Assembly (NCBI GenBank): GCA_018340805.1
Contig: JACMZG010000008.1
Coordinates: 58,146,205-58,210,204, forward strand
Direction: 5' to 3'
From: Microvelia longipes
Taxonomy: Eukaryota; Arthropoda; Insecta; Hemiptera; Veliidae
DNA length: 64,000 nt
Under the pieces are notes generated by a model, which was not told where the DNA came from, searched no databases, and saw nothing but the letters and a program-made list of their open reading frames with translations. Made by a program: the position numbers and the translations under genes. Each line of letters starts with the position of its first letter. Position 1 is the stretch's first letter. Shown here piece by piece: positions 1 to 13,040 of the stretch.

Positions 1-42
1 TATATATATATATAAATATATATATTATATATATATATATAT
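1..42. repeat. (AT)n microsatellite, cut by the window start
   Basis: Nearly pure alternating AT with small interruptions at the first bases of the window; its true length is unknown. Confidence 0.95.
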
Positions 43-957
43 GGTAGAAGTTTTAACATCGTTTAAATAAGTACTATACACGATAAATTCGAATTTCTTT
101 TTAAAAGAAGTTTATCTACTTCCGTGTTTTTAAGACTTATTCTATGTACATTTTCGGAACATTGTATTTATATTTTCATACAATATATTTATTCACACAG
201 TATAATCCGGAAATTAACATAAACACCAAACAATGGACAGTGACGAAGAAAAAATTAATTAAATTACTAATATTTTCATAAAACCCCTATATTTTCGTAT
301 TTTTCCAGAAAAATGTTTTTAATTATGGTAGGAAAGGATTCTGTTTAAAACAAATATGAAAGGAGATGTGATGATATTCAAATTTTGTTGACTAGTTGTA
401 ACCCCCTCCCTCTCCCATAACCCTTGTTCCCATGTTATTATGCAGGGCTTTATACAGGGTGTTTTTATTCATATAATATTTAACTCGGTGAGATTTTTAA
501 ACACATTGGATTACCTAACGTAAGCCGGGCGAATTTTCTTTGAAACTCATATTTCCGTGTGGTTAACAAATCCTTTTTACGCTTAAGTTTGCAATTTATG
601 ATCAATAATATATGCAGTAGCAATGCAATTTGTATATTTATCCTATTGATTATGCTTTAATGTAAATAAACAGATAAAAACATTGTCCTTATAGGTTTCG
701 AATTTAGGTACCCTAGCTTTGAGTACTTTTTGTACTTGTAACGACTACAGACCATTTTTTTTAATTCAGAGCCCTTAAAATTACACTCTACTCAATTTTT
801 TTTATTGATTTTAATTTTGGGTTCCGGCTATTAACCACTGGTTGTATTAACTACAGACATGTTTCTTTTATTTCGGCGCCCCGAAAATCATCAAAAAAGA
901 CCTTTATACTGACGGAAAATGTTGTTTTTAGGGATTTTTTTAAAATTTGGCTTAATT
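43..957. other. AT-rich DNA without a recognisable gene
   Basis: No supported coding region. Around 690-735 there is a diverged copy of the sequence that at 47.35 kb looks like an antisense tRNA T-arm, with the shared stretches 'taggtaccctagctttgagta' and 'taccctggctttgagta'. A 'tacagggtg' string near 454 resembles ends of TIR transposons seen elsewhere in the window, but no partner end is visible. Confidence 0.5.
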
Positions 958-1090
958 AGGAAAACGAGTTAATGACGTCGCAAGGACCTGTTTTTTCGTT
1001 GGGTTCGTGCCCTCGTCAAGGTAATTTTTGTACCAAGTTTGATTTTAAACCATTCAGAAGTTTAAGTGTATCCATAATTCGTCTATAAAT
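958..1090 (+). repeat. Dispersed repeat C, copy 1
   Basis: Shares the ordered motifs 'gttaatgacgtc', 'gggttcg', 'aattttgtaccaagttt' and 'gtgt.tc' with copies at 5.85 kb and 8.44 kb. No coding potential. The class of element is unknown. Confidence 0.5.
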
Positions 1091-1280
1091 ACATATTTCA
1101 CTCTCACACACACACATTTATTTATTAATATTGGGTGTGTGTGTTAAAATTAACACACGCACTTATTTATCTTTCACTTTATTTCGTGAATAAAGTTTCA
1201 CGGAACGTATTCTTCGTGACTAGGTACCACTGAAACGGATTTACACTTTCGAGTCCGACTCTTACCATAACGTCTATCCT

Positions 1281-1313
1281 ATTAGCGAATTTTCCCAAAG
1301 GAAATTCGCTAAT
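1281..1313. repeat. Short inverted repeat (hairpin)
   Basis: Arms attagcgaattt / aaattcgctaat flank a short loop. The same arm sequence occurs as 'aaattcgctaatgag' near 47.08 kb, so this is part of a dispersed repeat rather than a unique regulatory hairpin. Confidence 0.6.
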
Positions 1314-2094
1314 AATGGTTCTAAAAATAGCTTTATATACATGAAATTTAAGCAGAAAAGATAGTCTTGAAATTCTTTAAGTGTGCGATTAACTTAACCC
1401 TTGAGTATCCAAGTTATTATTTCTATAGATACGGACAACAATGTTATAAGGCATTTCTTACCTAGGAAAAAATGTACTTTCAATATAATTATAACAGAAA
1501 CAATCATATATACATTTTCTAACCTGGACTGGGTAACTTGACCTGGATGTTGGTTTTTGTGTATACAAATGCTCTTGCATAAAATACATTCTATAGCGTT
1601 AAAACTTACTAAAAATTATGTTTAGATCTAGTTATGCTTTCTAATGAAAATAAGATAGTCCTATAAAATTTGATCATATATGCCTAATTTGATCTTAAAA
1701 CCATATTAGTTCAGGTTTTATTGAAGAACGTGTTCTAAATAAATTGTTAAAATCGAAAAATAATGTTATTGAAATGACATGTGGTACATTTGTATGTGCA
1801 TGTCCTTTATAAATAAGAAACAAGTATAAATATACATAATTGTGTCATTTTAAAACAAAGAAAAGGGAGGGAGAGCAAATTTTCAGGGTCTAGGGTCGCA
1901 TAATCACCATACGAAGATTCTTCTTATGGTGATTATGGACTTTTAGTCCCCTGTATGATTCATACAGGGTGCAACAAAAGTCAGAAAAATAAAACAAAAT
2001 ATGACCAAATTTTAGTTTCAGCCTTTATAAATTATGTGGAATCTTCTATTCGTATTTTAAGGTGAACAAAATAATTCACCACAAATACTCAAAA

Positions 2095-2230
2095 AAGATA
2101 CTCTTTGCCGCTACGCCTATGGTTGTTGTACTTTATCAGTTCGTCATATTACTGGTTCATATAAGTGACATATTGGCATGACTTCAGCGAATTTTCAAAT
2201 TTATCATAGTTTAACACATGGCTAAAATGA
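2095..2230 (+). repeat. Dispersed repeat A, copy 1
   Basis: Shares 'gccgctacgc', 'ggttgttgtact..atcagttcgtcatattact' and 'cat.ttggcatgac' with copies at 5.26, 17.45, 45.66 and 48.23 kb. In the better copies the GC-rich core is followed by an AT-rich tail with no open frame. Function unknown. Confidence 0.6.
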
Positions 2231-2528
2231 GTTGAAAGTGTGGAAAGATAGTCTCGAGGAACCTATGAGGTTGGTCCAATTTGAATTGGCGTGGTTTAAC
2301 AACTAGGAATAACCTTATTGGCTCCCTGGTATTATTTTCACATGCTGTCAACAGATTTTAGCCGTGTGTTACACTATAGTGAGAAAACTTGATTTGTTTA
2401 CATTGTTTCACTTAATGACAAAATAAAATATAAAAACGTGTATATATATATATGTACGCGTCTCCACCAATCTCGGGATAAGGTTATGAATAAAAACACA
2501 GCTTTACATGAAAACTATATATTTATTT

Positions 2529-2573
2529 CTCGCCAACGTTTCGAATTTAACTACAAATTCTTCATCAGGGCCC
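2529..2573 (-). ncRNA. Hammerhead-ribozyme-like motif
   Basis: On the minus strand the order is a CTGATGA box (2562-2568), a 6-bp perfect stem II (GAATTT/AAATTC) with a 6-nt loop, GAA, the palindrome ACGT, T as the presumed cleavage base, then GGC that can pair with GCC before the box. One unpaired base lies between CTGATGA and stem II, and stem I is only about 3 bp, so activity is uncertain. Hammerheads of this layout with a palindromic stem III are known from the terminal repeats of Penelope-like elements. No Penelope protein is visible next to this copy. Confidence 0.45.
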
Positions 2574-2896
2574 TTTGCAACACAAGATAACATCAATCTA
2601 TTTAGATAGTGTAAAATGAAAAATAGATAAATTAAATAAGAATGAGCAATAACAAAAATAAACCAAGAAATTAGAGAACTGAATTTAAATATTTTTATAT
2701 AAATAAAATAAAACATTTTACTTACGAAATAATCACAGTCTTCATCTACTATGGGCCAGGAGACCCATGCAAAATTTAAAATAAAAGTTTAAAAAATATA
2801 AAAACTAAGTCCATTAATTTAAAATAATTTGTCATAAAAATGAATTAAAAAACAAAGTAAAAGTTAAAAAATTAAAAATTAAAAACATTGAAGGTA

Positions 2897-2918
2897 CATA
2901 TATATATATATATATATA

Positions 2919-3009
<91 letters not shown>

Positions 3010-3012
3010 TAT

Positions 3013-3064
<52 letters not shown>

Positions 3065-3079
3065 ATATATATAATTTCT
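2897..3079. repeat. (AT)n microsatellite
   Basis: About 180 bp of almost pure AT alternation, with a few TTA and ATTA interruptions. Confidence 0.95.
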
Positions 3080-5261
3080 TGATTAGTGAGCTTCCCTTTT
3101 AAAAAGTCAACCTCCACCTTCTCCCCCTCCTACCATGACCCCAACCTAACAAGCTCTTGCATAAACAGAAACTTTGCCGTTTAAGGGAAGAAGTCAATAC
3201 AATATTTACTTTAAAGGGGGTTAAAAACAACTTAAGGAATGTGCGTTTTAGCGTGTATATTGGGTGACTTCTTTGTTTTAGATTTCTATTATATTGTTTC
3301 ATTATACATTTATTACTAAAAAAAGTTTACAAGGACTTAACTCTTAAGAGCTTTCACGAAATGTGGATACTTGGCTTCTTTTAGTCTTTTTGCAATAGTT
3401 TCATGTATTTTTGACAATTGCTTGTTTTCTTTAGTTTAGGCTTTATCTCTAGAACTTGTCTTGTTTTAACCAATCAAGATCTTTTATTAGAGTTTTAGCT
3501 TCAAGAAAAAGGTCTTTTTTTAGAACAATTTGGCTTTAAGAAAAAGTTAAAAGACAGATAACGTTTCTTAAAAATATTTTAAATTGGGAAAAGTTGTTTT
3601 TGTTTATATTTTGGGTCTATTTTGCTAAGGAAAGACGAATATAAGCTATTTTAACATGAAAAATGTTGAGGTCAAAATATTATGAGTAGTTATCTTTATT
3701 CCCTTATCATAATATATTTAATACTTCACTGTTTACTTTTTACAATATGTTTACAAGTTCTTAGCAAAAATATGTTTACTTAGACCAACCAAAATAATTA
3801 TACCAGTAATATTATGAATATAGGAAACATGTATTTAGAACCAATATTAAAAAAAAATCAGTTTTTACTTTTCATTACCTAAAAATCAAAAACCAAAAAT
3901 CTATTATATTCATCTGTTTCAGGGACTTTTATGACTTTAAAATGATTTTCAATATATTCTTTGTCTCTGACACGCATACAGGGGTTAAGCGTGACTTGTT
4001 TACGCTAAATAATTAAAACTTGGCAGATCAGATCTAAGGTCTAGGATAGTGCTTCGGAAATTTTTTTTTTTTTTTAGAGATCGTTAACATATTGTCATTA
4101 AAAATAAACTACACAGTGATAAACCGAATATTTGATCAATTGAGTTTAAATTTAACGCACATCTGTATCTTTAAATAGATACTCTAAATTTGATTTTGAC
4201 AAAAGCAGCTATTTTAAAAACTTATTTCCGAAATGTCGGTTATTTTGGCAAAAAAATCTATTAACTAATACTATATTTATAGAATTATTATTATGTGACA
4301 TTGTGATGTGATACCAAATTGAAATTCAACACAATTTTACAAAAAAACATACGCAAAAACTTGAGAATAACAAATCATATAATATATATGTTGTTATAAG
4401 TTGCTAATATTCTTACGAAGAACCAAATAAATACAAATTAGGCTGCCTAGTATGACCGCATGTATTTTTATTGCATTAGTATGGTACCGTAAGATTTAAG
4501 AAATGACATCCTAAAGACGAGCCAAGCGTGTCCAAAATGTGAGAAAAATTTGGAAGTACTAGGTAGCTGATTTCTTTTCATTGATTAACACATATATATA
4601 ATTAACATTTCAAAAATATTTTAAAAAAGCTTTTAATACTTTAAAGTATCTTAAGAACTTGATGTTTATTTTCTCTCATTGGATTTTTAGGTCAAAATGC
4701 TTGCTATATTAAAACACTTAGTTAATGCTACCAGAATTATACTCGTCTGACAGCTAACATAACTAATCATCAAATTTCTTCTTAATTAGTATTTTAAAAA
4801 ATCTGTATGCAACTTTTAACTTAGTAAGCTAAAGCATATTATTAATTACATAACGTTTGACCTATTGCATTAAACTAATTCTAGGGTCGTCGGGAAAGTT
4901 CACATAAGTCATTATTATAATTAATAATTATTATTTTATCAAATTGATAAAAAGTTGGATTTAGTCATTAAGTATTTTGAATTATTTATCTTATTTAACG
5001 ATAGTTTTGACTGGAAAAATTTGACCCATATGCTTTTTCCCGCTGACCCTAGAATTATTTCTCATTTAAAAAAGTGCGAAACTAAATTCTTTAAATATTG
5101 GAAATTTTGAATGTGTTTTAAATATCAATACTGGTAAATATTGTCCCATTAATTAATTATTCGTTTTTTTTTTGAACCCCATATCATTTGTCTTTTTCAC
5201 TCTAAATGTCTATCATCTTTAATAGCGTCATATATTACTATTTGTATTGAAAGAAAGTGGA
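3080..5261. other. AT-rich DNA without a recognisable gene
   Basis: I examined both strands and found no domain-like translation, no RNA gene and no obvious TE end. Only low-complexity A/T tracts are present. Confidence 0.5.
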
Positions 5262-5440
5262 TTTCGGCTTCTTAGCCGCTCCGCGGCGTATAGGCGCTGT
5301 GGGCCGGTTCGTGGCCCCCGCGCTGCCCTGTGGTCGTAAAGCGGCCACATGGTTGTTGATTTATATCAGTTTGTCATATTACTAGTTTTTATAAATGGCA
5401 TACTGCTTCGATATAAGTGATAATTCAAATATATTAGTCA
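5262..5440 (+). repeat. Dispersed repeat A, copy 2
   Basis: A GC-rich head (cggcttcttagccgctccgc at the start, cgtggcccccgcgctgcc further on) is followed by the shared tail 'tatatcagtttgtcatatta'. The head is locally much richer in GC than its surroundings. It is homologous to the copies at 17.45, 45.66 and 48.23 kb. Confidence 0.65.
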
Positions 5441-5702
5441 AATAAATAAATATTTATTCCTCACAATAAATTCACAAAATAACATGCTTAGATTTAGTAA
5501 TCACAACAAATACATTATTTCTAATTTATATAATAAAAGTATAGGTGAGCGCCCCCAAAAAAGCTAAATGCTTGTACCAGGGGGCGGCCGCTAGTATAGA
5601 AAATTTAAAATAGCTTAGCGATCTACCTTTAATAAAAAATAAAAATAAAAATTATATTAACAAATTAAAAAAATACAATCAATAAATAAATGTAAACAAT
5701 GT

Positions 5703-5740
5703 ATAATGTAAACAATCAAAAACGTGATTGTTTACATTAT
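5703..5740. repeat. Perfect 16-bp hairpin
   Basis: ataatgtaaacaatca and its exact reverse complement are separated by 6 nt. It is embedded in AT-rich DNA with no adjacent gene. Confidence 0.8.
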
Positions 5741-5845
5741 GTTATATTTCAATTAACTAACCCTGATAATAATATGTAACTTGAAAAATTTCAGCTCGAT
5801 CTATATACTTTTTGAAGATTTGTGATTTTTTAAATGTTTGATAAG

Positions 5846-5990
5846 TTACTATTGCGGGTTAATGACGTCATTCATATTTCATAAACAATAGGGTTCGGGG
5901 CATTAACAATGTTAATTTTGTACCAAGTTTCATTTCATTCCAAGAGTTATTGTGTCTTTTGGAAATGTCTATAGGAACATGAATCTCGTA
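5846..5990 (+). repeat. Dispersed repeat C, copy 2
   Basis: Contains 'gggttaatgacgtcat', 'tagggttcggggcattaaca' and 'ttttgtaccaagtttcattt', in the same order as copy 1. Confidence 0.55.
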
Positions 5991-7193
5991 CATATACATA
6001 CATATACAGTATGCCAACCGATTAAGATATATTTTCTTAATCCAGTAAGTCCCCACTTCCGACAAAATTACCCTTGTCCTCATAAGTTTATTTTTTCTTT
6101 GAAAATTCTATAAACCAAGAAGCACAACTAACGAAAAACTATATTTTTCTTTTAATTTTTAAGGTAAGATTGAAATTAAACTCGTAACATTAACCGCAAT
6201 ACCAAAAATAAAGAACTAAAATCCGGCGCGATGTCTTTAATTATCTAAAGAGTTACAAATAGATCAAAGTTGTCCGAGTGAGTAGGATGAGGGATAGCGA
6301 CAGGTGTTTTTATTAGTAAGATAAGATAGGTCCTATTCCTACTATTATTGTAAATCAAGTTCGGTACTTATTTGATTTAATTACAAAAAAGATCAAGTTA
6401 AAGATTTGATTTGATTGGTTTTGCAAATTCTTAATCGTTGTATTTTTTTTTTTTTTTTCTAAAACATCGTAATTATTTTTCTGCAATTTTTTAAACATAC
6501 GGTTTTGTTCTACAATAAGTACTTATTTTCAAATTACTTATTTTGCCAGTATATTCATTATATTTCTAAATATTGTTAAAACGACTACTTTCGGCTTCAT
6601 AGGACATCAATTAAGTAACTCTTAATTTAGGTTTCAACTTATCGTTTAAGCATATTAGCCTTTTCATGCATCAATTAAAACATTGAATAAATTAATAAAA
6701 TTCTTAGAAATGGAGAAAAAAATTAATTTAAAATTTATAATAAAACTTTTTTTTATATCATCACCTGATTAGTTTTTACTCATGCAATATTATTCAATAT
6801 GCCCATTGATAAATATTTTTGATCTAAATTCTTTTGAATATTAAGAAATGGACAACTTACAGCTGGGATTATAAATAAACTAAATACTTGCTTCTCATAA
6901 TTTTACATAAGTATAACAAATGACTGAATTCCTGAAAATCCAGTTTTTGTCACAAGATTTTGCTTAATGATTTTATTTCCACTGGATTTATACCAATTAT
7001 AGAATATAAATATTGTAACTGGGGATGTATCATTTAAATGAAAGTTAACAGTTCAGATAGATAGTTGCACTGCTATGGGTTTAATTTAATATTATCTATA
7101 AATTATCGTTTATCTAATTATTTATTTACCTATCGATTGCATGTCATATTATAAATTTAAGAATTAAACGCTTAAGAGATTTAAAATCAACTT
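5991..7193. other. AT-rich DNA without a recognisable gene
   Basis: Nothing supported beyond A/T homopolymers. Confidence 0.5.
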
Positions 7194-7195
7194 AA

Positions 7196-7236
<41 letters not shown>
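7194..7236. repeat. (TAA)n trinucleotide microsatellite
   Basis: About thirteen uninterrupted TAA units; shorter TAA runs recur around 7388-7418. Confidence 0.9.
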
Positions 7237-7239
<3 letters not shown>

Positions 7240-8235
7240 TTACAGAAAGCAGCGATAATGAACACAACACATATTGTTCGAAAATTCATCAGTTAAACAA
7301 TAACAAAATAAAAAAAAAGGAAGAGTGCTTGACTTAGTCCGTACCTTCCTTTAACCAGTGGGAACACTGAGAATAAAACAACACAAATAATAATAATAAC
7401 ATACAATAATAATAATATTTTATTAGTGTGAAAAATGTTATTAGTAATGATAAAAAGTAACAATTTCGAGAAAACTATTCATGATCAGGCGTGTTGTGTA
7501 AACTATAGGCAGAAAAAAAGCTGCTGAATATGGCACTCATTTCATCACTCTATTAAGTTAAAAAAATTGAATCTCTTCACTTAATACAAATGTACTGTGT
7601 ACAATTACAAACATTTAAAGTAGCTCTAGAAATATATTTTTGCAAAATAAAATTTAATTTAAAACATTTCTGAATTTTATAAAATTTATAATGACATCCA
7701 TTTTATTAGGCCTTGACAGATGTTGCATAAAAGTGATCAGCTCTTATTGTCCTACTGTTGAGAAATACTGAGATTAATAATTAATTTGTTTTAATTTTCC
7801 CCCTGTATAGCGTCGGTATCTAAGAAAAGTGATGAGTTCACACTGATAACCTAAAACCGGAATTTGAACTAAATTATAAGTTTTTATTAAATCTCTGAAT
7901 ACTGAAGTAACCAAAATAGTTTTAAAAGATTTCTTACTCTATATGAGTGCGTGTGTTTTTTCTAATCGAAACTTTCTGAATTTCTTATGCCAGAGTGTTG
8001 AAACAGTACTGATCATTACGCCTAATCAAAGTAAATATAGGAAAAGAATAAAAAATAAAAAAGTAGTATCAGGGAAAATACTATTTATGACGTCATTAAC
8101 CGTCATGCATGACAAAGCGGACATTACAAAAATTTCTAATACGAAAAAATATTTGGACATTTCCAAAAAAAAATATGAGGGGGAGATGATTTTTTTTTAA
8201 AGGGGAGGACTTACTAATCAAGAATACAAGAATAA

Positions 8236-8237
<2 letters not shown>
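7237..8237. other. AT-rich DNA without a recognisable gene
   Basis: No supported gene. On the minus strand at 7456-7492 a CTGATCA box followed by tcGAAAttg resembles a decayed hammerhead core, but G8 of the box is replaced by C and no convincing stem II forms. Confidence 0.45.
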
Positions 8238-8295
<58 letters not shown>

Positions 8296-8324
8296 TAATA
8301 TAATATATATAATATATAATATAT

Positions 8325-8390
<66 letters not shown>

Positions 8391-8404
8391 TATATATATA
8401 TATA
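8238..8404. repeat. (AT)n microsatellite
   Basis: About 165 bp of AT alternation with ATAATATA phase breaks. Apparent Ile/Tyr open frames across it are low-complexity artefacts. Confidence 0.95.
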
Positions 8405-8439
8405 ATTTCAAGGTTTTTCAAATTTATGCTGAGTCTCAA

Positions 8440-8725
8440 TTGAAAGTTAATAACGTCATACACATTTTGTACCAAACATAAGGTTTTAAAAATGCTTTTT
8501 TGTGTATCCGAAGTTTTTTCTTAGATATTTTGTACATATATGTGTACAAATGTGTGTGTACATTTGTGTGTGTGAGTGTATATGAATGTATTTATATATT
8601 TATGACGATGGGACACGATAACTTTCGAACGCTTTCTCAGATCGAAAAAAAACTAGTGCAAAAATCAACCTTGTTAATGTCCTGAACCCTATTGACTATG
8701 ATATAGGAGTGACGTCATTAACCTA
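8440..8725. repeat. Dispersed repeat C, copy 3 with inverted ends
   Basis: The left end carries 'aataacgtcat...ttttgtaccaa'. The right end carries the family sequence in inverse orientation ('cttgttaatgtcctgaaccc' then 'agtgacgtcattaacc'). This suggests either two inverted copies or an element with terminal inverted repeats. Confidence 0.45.
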
Positions 8726-8868
8726 CTATAATGACTCAGCGAAAATTACAAAAAGTGGAAAGTTTTTTTTAATTGTACGATCAAGTCGAGATTAGCACGA
8801 GTTTATTTCTTTTTGCAAAAAGTTTGATTTAGAGTCGGCTGGAATATCTACAGTTATTGTAGGATAAT

Positions 8869-8965
8869 GTTAAGCAACATGGAGCAAGGTTAGGATGGGT
8901 GTCCGAAAGGAATTAAGCGAATGTTTGTACTGTCTTTGGATAAACGGAAAGAATCCGAAGAATAA
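8869..8965 (+). repeat. 5S-rRNA-like module, diverged copy
   Basis: Reads gttaagcaacatggagc, then aggttaggatgggtg, matching in order the internal control region of eukaryotic 5S rRNA (A-box side GTTAAGCAACRTCGGGC and intermediate element GGATGGGTGACC). It is followed by the same downstream body seen in other copies (an 'aatgttt.tactgtct..gga.aaacggaa.gaatccgaaga' pattern). It is too short and diverged to be a functional 5S gene. Confidence 0.55.
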
Positions 8966-10005
8966 AGTCAGAGCATTGTGGGAACCCATTGGTATATTCA
9001 AATTAATAATAAATTACATTTCAATTTTTAGAATTAATTTTTTTACAAAATTTGTAGTCTTTTGAATTGACGAGTATGTATAATTAATTGTGACAGTTAT
9101 ATGGAGTTGAAAGTAAACATGACTTGTATTGTTATGGAAATCATACCGCCAGCATGAAGAATTGAATTATCTCTATTCCTCTCTTGCCTTCGTTTAATGA
9201 AAACTATATTTTCTAACATAAAAGTAAAATCATATATCGACTGTCTGTTATTAAACTACAATAACTTTTTTCAATAACATCAATTTACCAAACTTTTTTC
9301 AACTTTTTCAATAGATGAGCAATAGGAACCATTTTTAAATAAAAAACTTTACAGTGTCTTAAAAAAAAGTTGTGTCTTCAAAAAAAAGTCTTAAAGTGAA
9401 ATTGCGAGCATCCCACTTTCGCAATTGCAATACATTATAAATAGCTAAATAGTAAATATGATACATGCTACAAGTCATTTAACTAGCAAAGAATGAATGC
9501 AACTGGTATACTTGTTAGAGAAGATCAAGCATTGTGTTTGAATTAAAAATAAAATAAGTATAGAAAACAAGTAAACATGAAAAAAAAATATAAAAGTAGG
9601 TAAATAAGTTGTTAGTATAATTAAATAATAAAAAGAGTATATCATTAAAACACACAAATAGATCCATTGAGGATTCATAAAAAAATATAAAACGTTTTTT
9701 TAACATCAGTTTCATTATAAATGTTGATACAGTGTTAAGATAACGCCAAAAAGGGCGGCGAATTTCAAAAATGAAGACAGCACATCTTTAAGCCCTGTTT
9801 CAAATTTTTAGGTAAAAACTAAAAACGCAATTAAGGCCATACATTAAAAACTCGTAAATTTGCTACAGCGCCTTTAGTTAGGCCTAAAAAATCAAAGCTT
9901 TAAATGTTCTTGATTTAAATTATCCATAAAAATAATTGCGCTTATAAGGTTGTCTAGATGACGGAAGTAGAGAGGGGTCGATTCCAAGTATATTTTGTTT
10001 ACATT

Positions 10006-10006
<1 letters not shown>
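8966..10006. other. AT-rich DNA without a recognisable gene
   Basis: No supported coding sequence or RNA gene. Short minus-strand hydrophobic open frames around 9475-9715 lack any recognisable domain and are composition-driven. Confidence 0.5.
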
Positions 10007-10063
<57 letters not shown>

Positions 10064-10083
10064 TTATATATATATATATATTT
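10007..10083. repeat. (AT)n microsatellite
   Basis: AT alternation with two phase breaks. Confidence 0.95.
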
Positions 10084-10171
10084 CAAACATGAATGACTTG
10101 AAATAATAATTATAAATATATTAAAAACTACCATTGTCATCTGCCATTCATTCATTTGTAACAGACAAAAC

Positions 10172-10188
10172 ACACACACACACACACC

Positions 10189-10286
<98 letters not shown>

Positions 10287-10298
10287 GTGTGTGTTAGG
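10172..10298. repeat. (CA)n, (AT)n and (TG)n compound microsatellite
   Basis: A CA run is followed by about 90 bp of pure AT and then a short TG run, giving an overall hairpin-like order. Confidence 0.95.
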
Positions 10299-12914
10299 GT
10301 TATATATGCATGTATGTTGATGTTCTGTTTGATGAGTCAGCAAATGTCAAACATTGTCATGTCATATATTATTTTAAATTTGAAAAAAAGATTGTAAGTT
10401 AGATTTAGTGTCATTTTGAATACACAGGAGAATTTATTTGAAAACTCAAACGTTAGTCACCGTTCTTATTAATTTAAACCTGCAAGATTTAGAACAGTTT
10501 GTATAAATGTATGCAAAGGCTTTCTCGAATCGAAAGAAAAAAACTTGGCGATGATGAAGCCAATTATATTGTTTGGTAGATAACTTGTACAATTTTAATC
10601 AAGTTTTTTCACATTTTTCGGCGAATAAGTCTTAAAATAATAAACTATATTATTCTATAAAATTAAATAAATTATCGTATTTTCACCCAAAAAATAAGAA
10701 GGGTCCATAATTAGTTTGTTTATCTAGGAAGACGCAATAATTTTATTAAATACTTAACTGATTCTTGATTACTGAACTTGTATTCAAATGAGATAAATTA
10801 GTTGTGGAATGAAAGTGAATCCAGCCATTTCAAGGCAGTTAGGAGAAGGGAGAAATGGTAAGCGATGATAATGAGATGGCAAACTCGATGCTTAAAAGTA
10901 TACATCTCTGTCTAACAAAAAGAATTTGGTTCAATTTATTTTTCGGTCTTTTTCACCCATATAAATCATTTATGTAAAGAAACAAAGATTAAAATAACTC
11001 AGCTGAATAAATTATTATTTTTTATTCGAGATTTTTTTTTTATAAAAGATAAATTAGATTGTGCAGTCAAGAATCCAGTAGAAGTTTATGTAAGAATGTT
11101 TTGGGGTCACTAAAACTGCTCTTAATTCAGTATTGTACTATTGTACGACTTGGGACACTGATCAATGCCAAGTTTCTTTGAATAAAGCCTTTCCTAATAC
11201 CCCTTGTTTGTTATTCTTAATCGAATGATTAAACGCCTTTTGATTAATATCAACTTGATATTAATATTACATGAATTATAGATGAGAATTTCATAATCCA
11301 ATATTTAGTTAAATAACTTTTCTTCATTTGCATAAATTTAATATTTTATGTATAATTTTTGAATTAATAATAATGATTGTTGAACTGTAAAGAACGAACT
11401 AAATGAAATTTTATGGTTCATTACAGACTTTTACCAAATTTCCTTTTAAAAATTCGCTGAAAAATGATAATCGTGTAACTTGTGTTGTTTTAAAGCATAA
11501 ACCGGAACCTTATGTATAAATGGATTTTTAAGCACGGAATGCGAGTCCAATAAAAATTCACCCGCCACGCCAGAATTTTTTGGAGCCCTATATCTGTTCT
11601 ATGAGATCTCTATAGTATCTATCTGGTCAAACAGCTACACCGCCCCCCCCCCCCCCCCATTTCTTTTATTTTCTAAAATGTATGCGGTCACCTGAAGCAG
11701 TTTAAAATACGACTCATAAAAATAAAGTGAATTATTACAGTGAATTAAGAAAATAAATAACATATTGAGCAGTTATCCATTGAATTATTTAGATTTTATT
11801 TTATTTTCTTTTAAACAATTTTAGATTTAGAGGAAATTATATTTCAGTAAATTTTTTTCAATTTTCAAAAAGTTTGAAATAAATGATGATAATTTGAAAC
11901 CCCGAAGATGAGGCTTTATCTATACTCTTAGTTTCTTTATTTTATTGTTTGTACTTACAGCTTCAAACGCCGTTAAACCCACTTTTAGTTTACGTATAAA
12001 TTAATAAATACTAGAATTCTTTCATCTTCACGTACCAAGTAGAAAAAAGTTTATTAGATGACTTTTAGAATAACTGTAAAATTTTATATTATACAAATAT
12101 TTATTAACCATAAAGTTAGAAGCGGACTGAACAGAAAGGTTCAGTCAAGTGACCTCATAAAGTACTAACTGTAAATACGCCACTAGATCTTTTATACATT
12201 TTCCTCTTGGGAACTAATCAAATGCAATGAAGAAATTTTTTGCCGGAAAATTGTAAACTAACTTTTCCCATTAGCCGCTCCATTTCAACTGCATCCCCTC
12301 TATCCTTATATATTTTAACCCACAGAATACATTTGAAATGTTATCTATTCTTTTTGCACTACCGTTATACTAAAAATAATTTTAAGTTTAATTTTCCTGG
12401 TTTATAAATACTCAAGTTTAAACTTAGACACAGGAAAGAAAATATATTTTAAAAACAAAGATCTGGTGCCTTTGTCGTGTACTTAAAAACTTACATTGTC
12501 TTTTTAATTTTGCTAAATTTAATTTTTCCTGCTTTTCAATTATTCTTTATAGTTTAATTTGTTTTTTTTATAAATACATTAATGTGCGATTTGAGTATAT
12601 TTTTAAAAAATATTTATACTTTGGACCATTACCGAATTTTTCAATGCACTATCTGCTCTAAGGGTTTTTGAATACAAAAATTATTAACAGAAATATTGAA
12701 GAGAAAAGAGAATAAAAAAGATTAACAGACATAATTTTTATACACGAATCCCTCATAAAGGTTACCTCGCGTATAATATTAATTTTAAATACAAAAAATA
12801 TATTTATTTATACAATTTTTCAGCCCTCAACACAGACCCTACAGTTTTATGTAAAATATTTCATAAAACATAATAATCAAAACCGCGCATGTTCACATTT
12901 ATACTCAATTAATT
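10299..12914. other. AT-rich DNA without a recognisable gene
   Basis: I see no gene. A 19-nt C run lies at about 11642-11660. Around 11480-11580 the words 'aaagcataaaccgg', 'aagcacggaa' and 'cgccagaatt' match a dispersed repeat also present at 47.2 and 55.2 kb. Confidence 0.5.
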
Positions 12915-12957
12915 TGTTTACAACCTAAAGAGTTTTTAGTTTTTAGGTTGTAAACAA
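12915..12957. repeat. Hairpin, 14-bp arms
   Basis: gtttacaacctaaa and its reverse complement surround an 11-nt T-rich spacer. Confidence 0.7.
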
Positions 12958-13040
12958 AAGATTGCTTATAAATACTATGAATAAGACAGCACAAGTGGAG
13001 TAAATCCTAATAAGAAGCATCAGTCTCTACAAAATATACT

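Noticed and set aside
2897..3079. CRISPR-like or satellite array
   Set aside because: The repeats are simple dinucleotides without spacers; the genome is eukaryotic.
7456..7492. Hammerhead-like words on the minus strand (CTGATCA ... GAAA)
   Set aside because: The essential G8 is C and no stable stem II forms.
8214..8475. Open frames of Ile-Tyr repeats across AT arrays, here and at 9892, 10134, 28986, 43403, 43596, 45678 and 53944
   Set aside because: They are pure translations of (AT)n microsatellites with no stop by composition; no independent coding evidence.
9475..9715. Hydrophobic minus-strand open frames as a membrane protein
   Set aside because: Two overlapping frames are equally hydrophobic, which reflects A/T composition; no start context or conserved motif.
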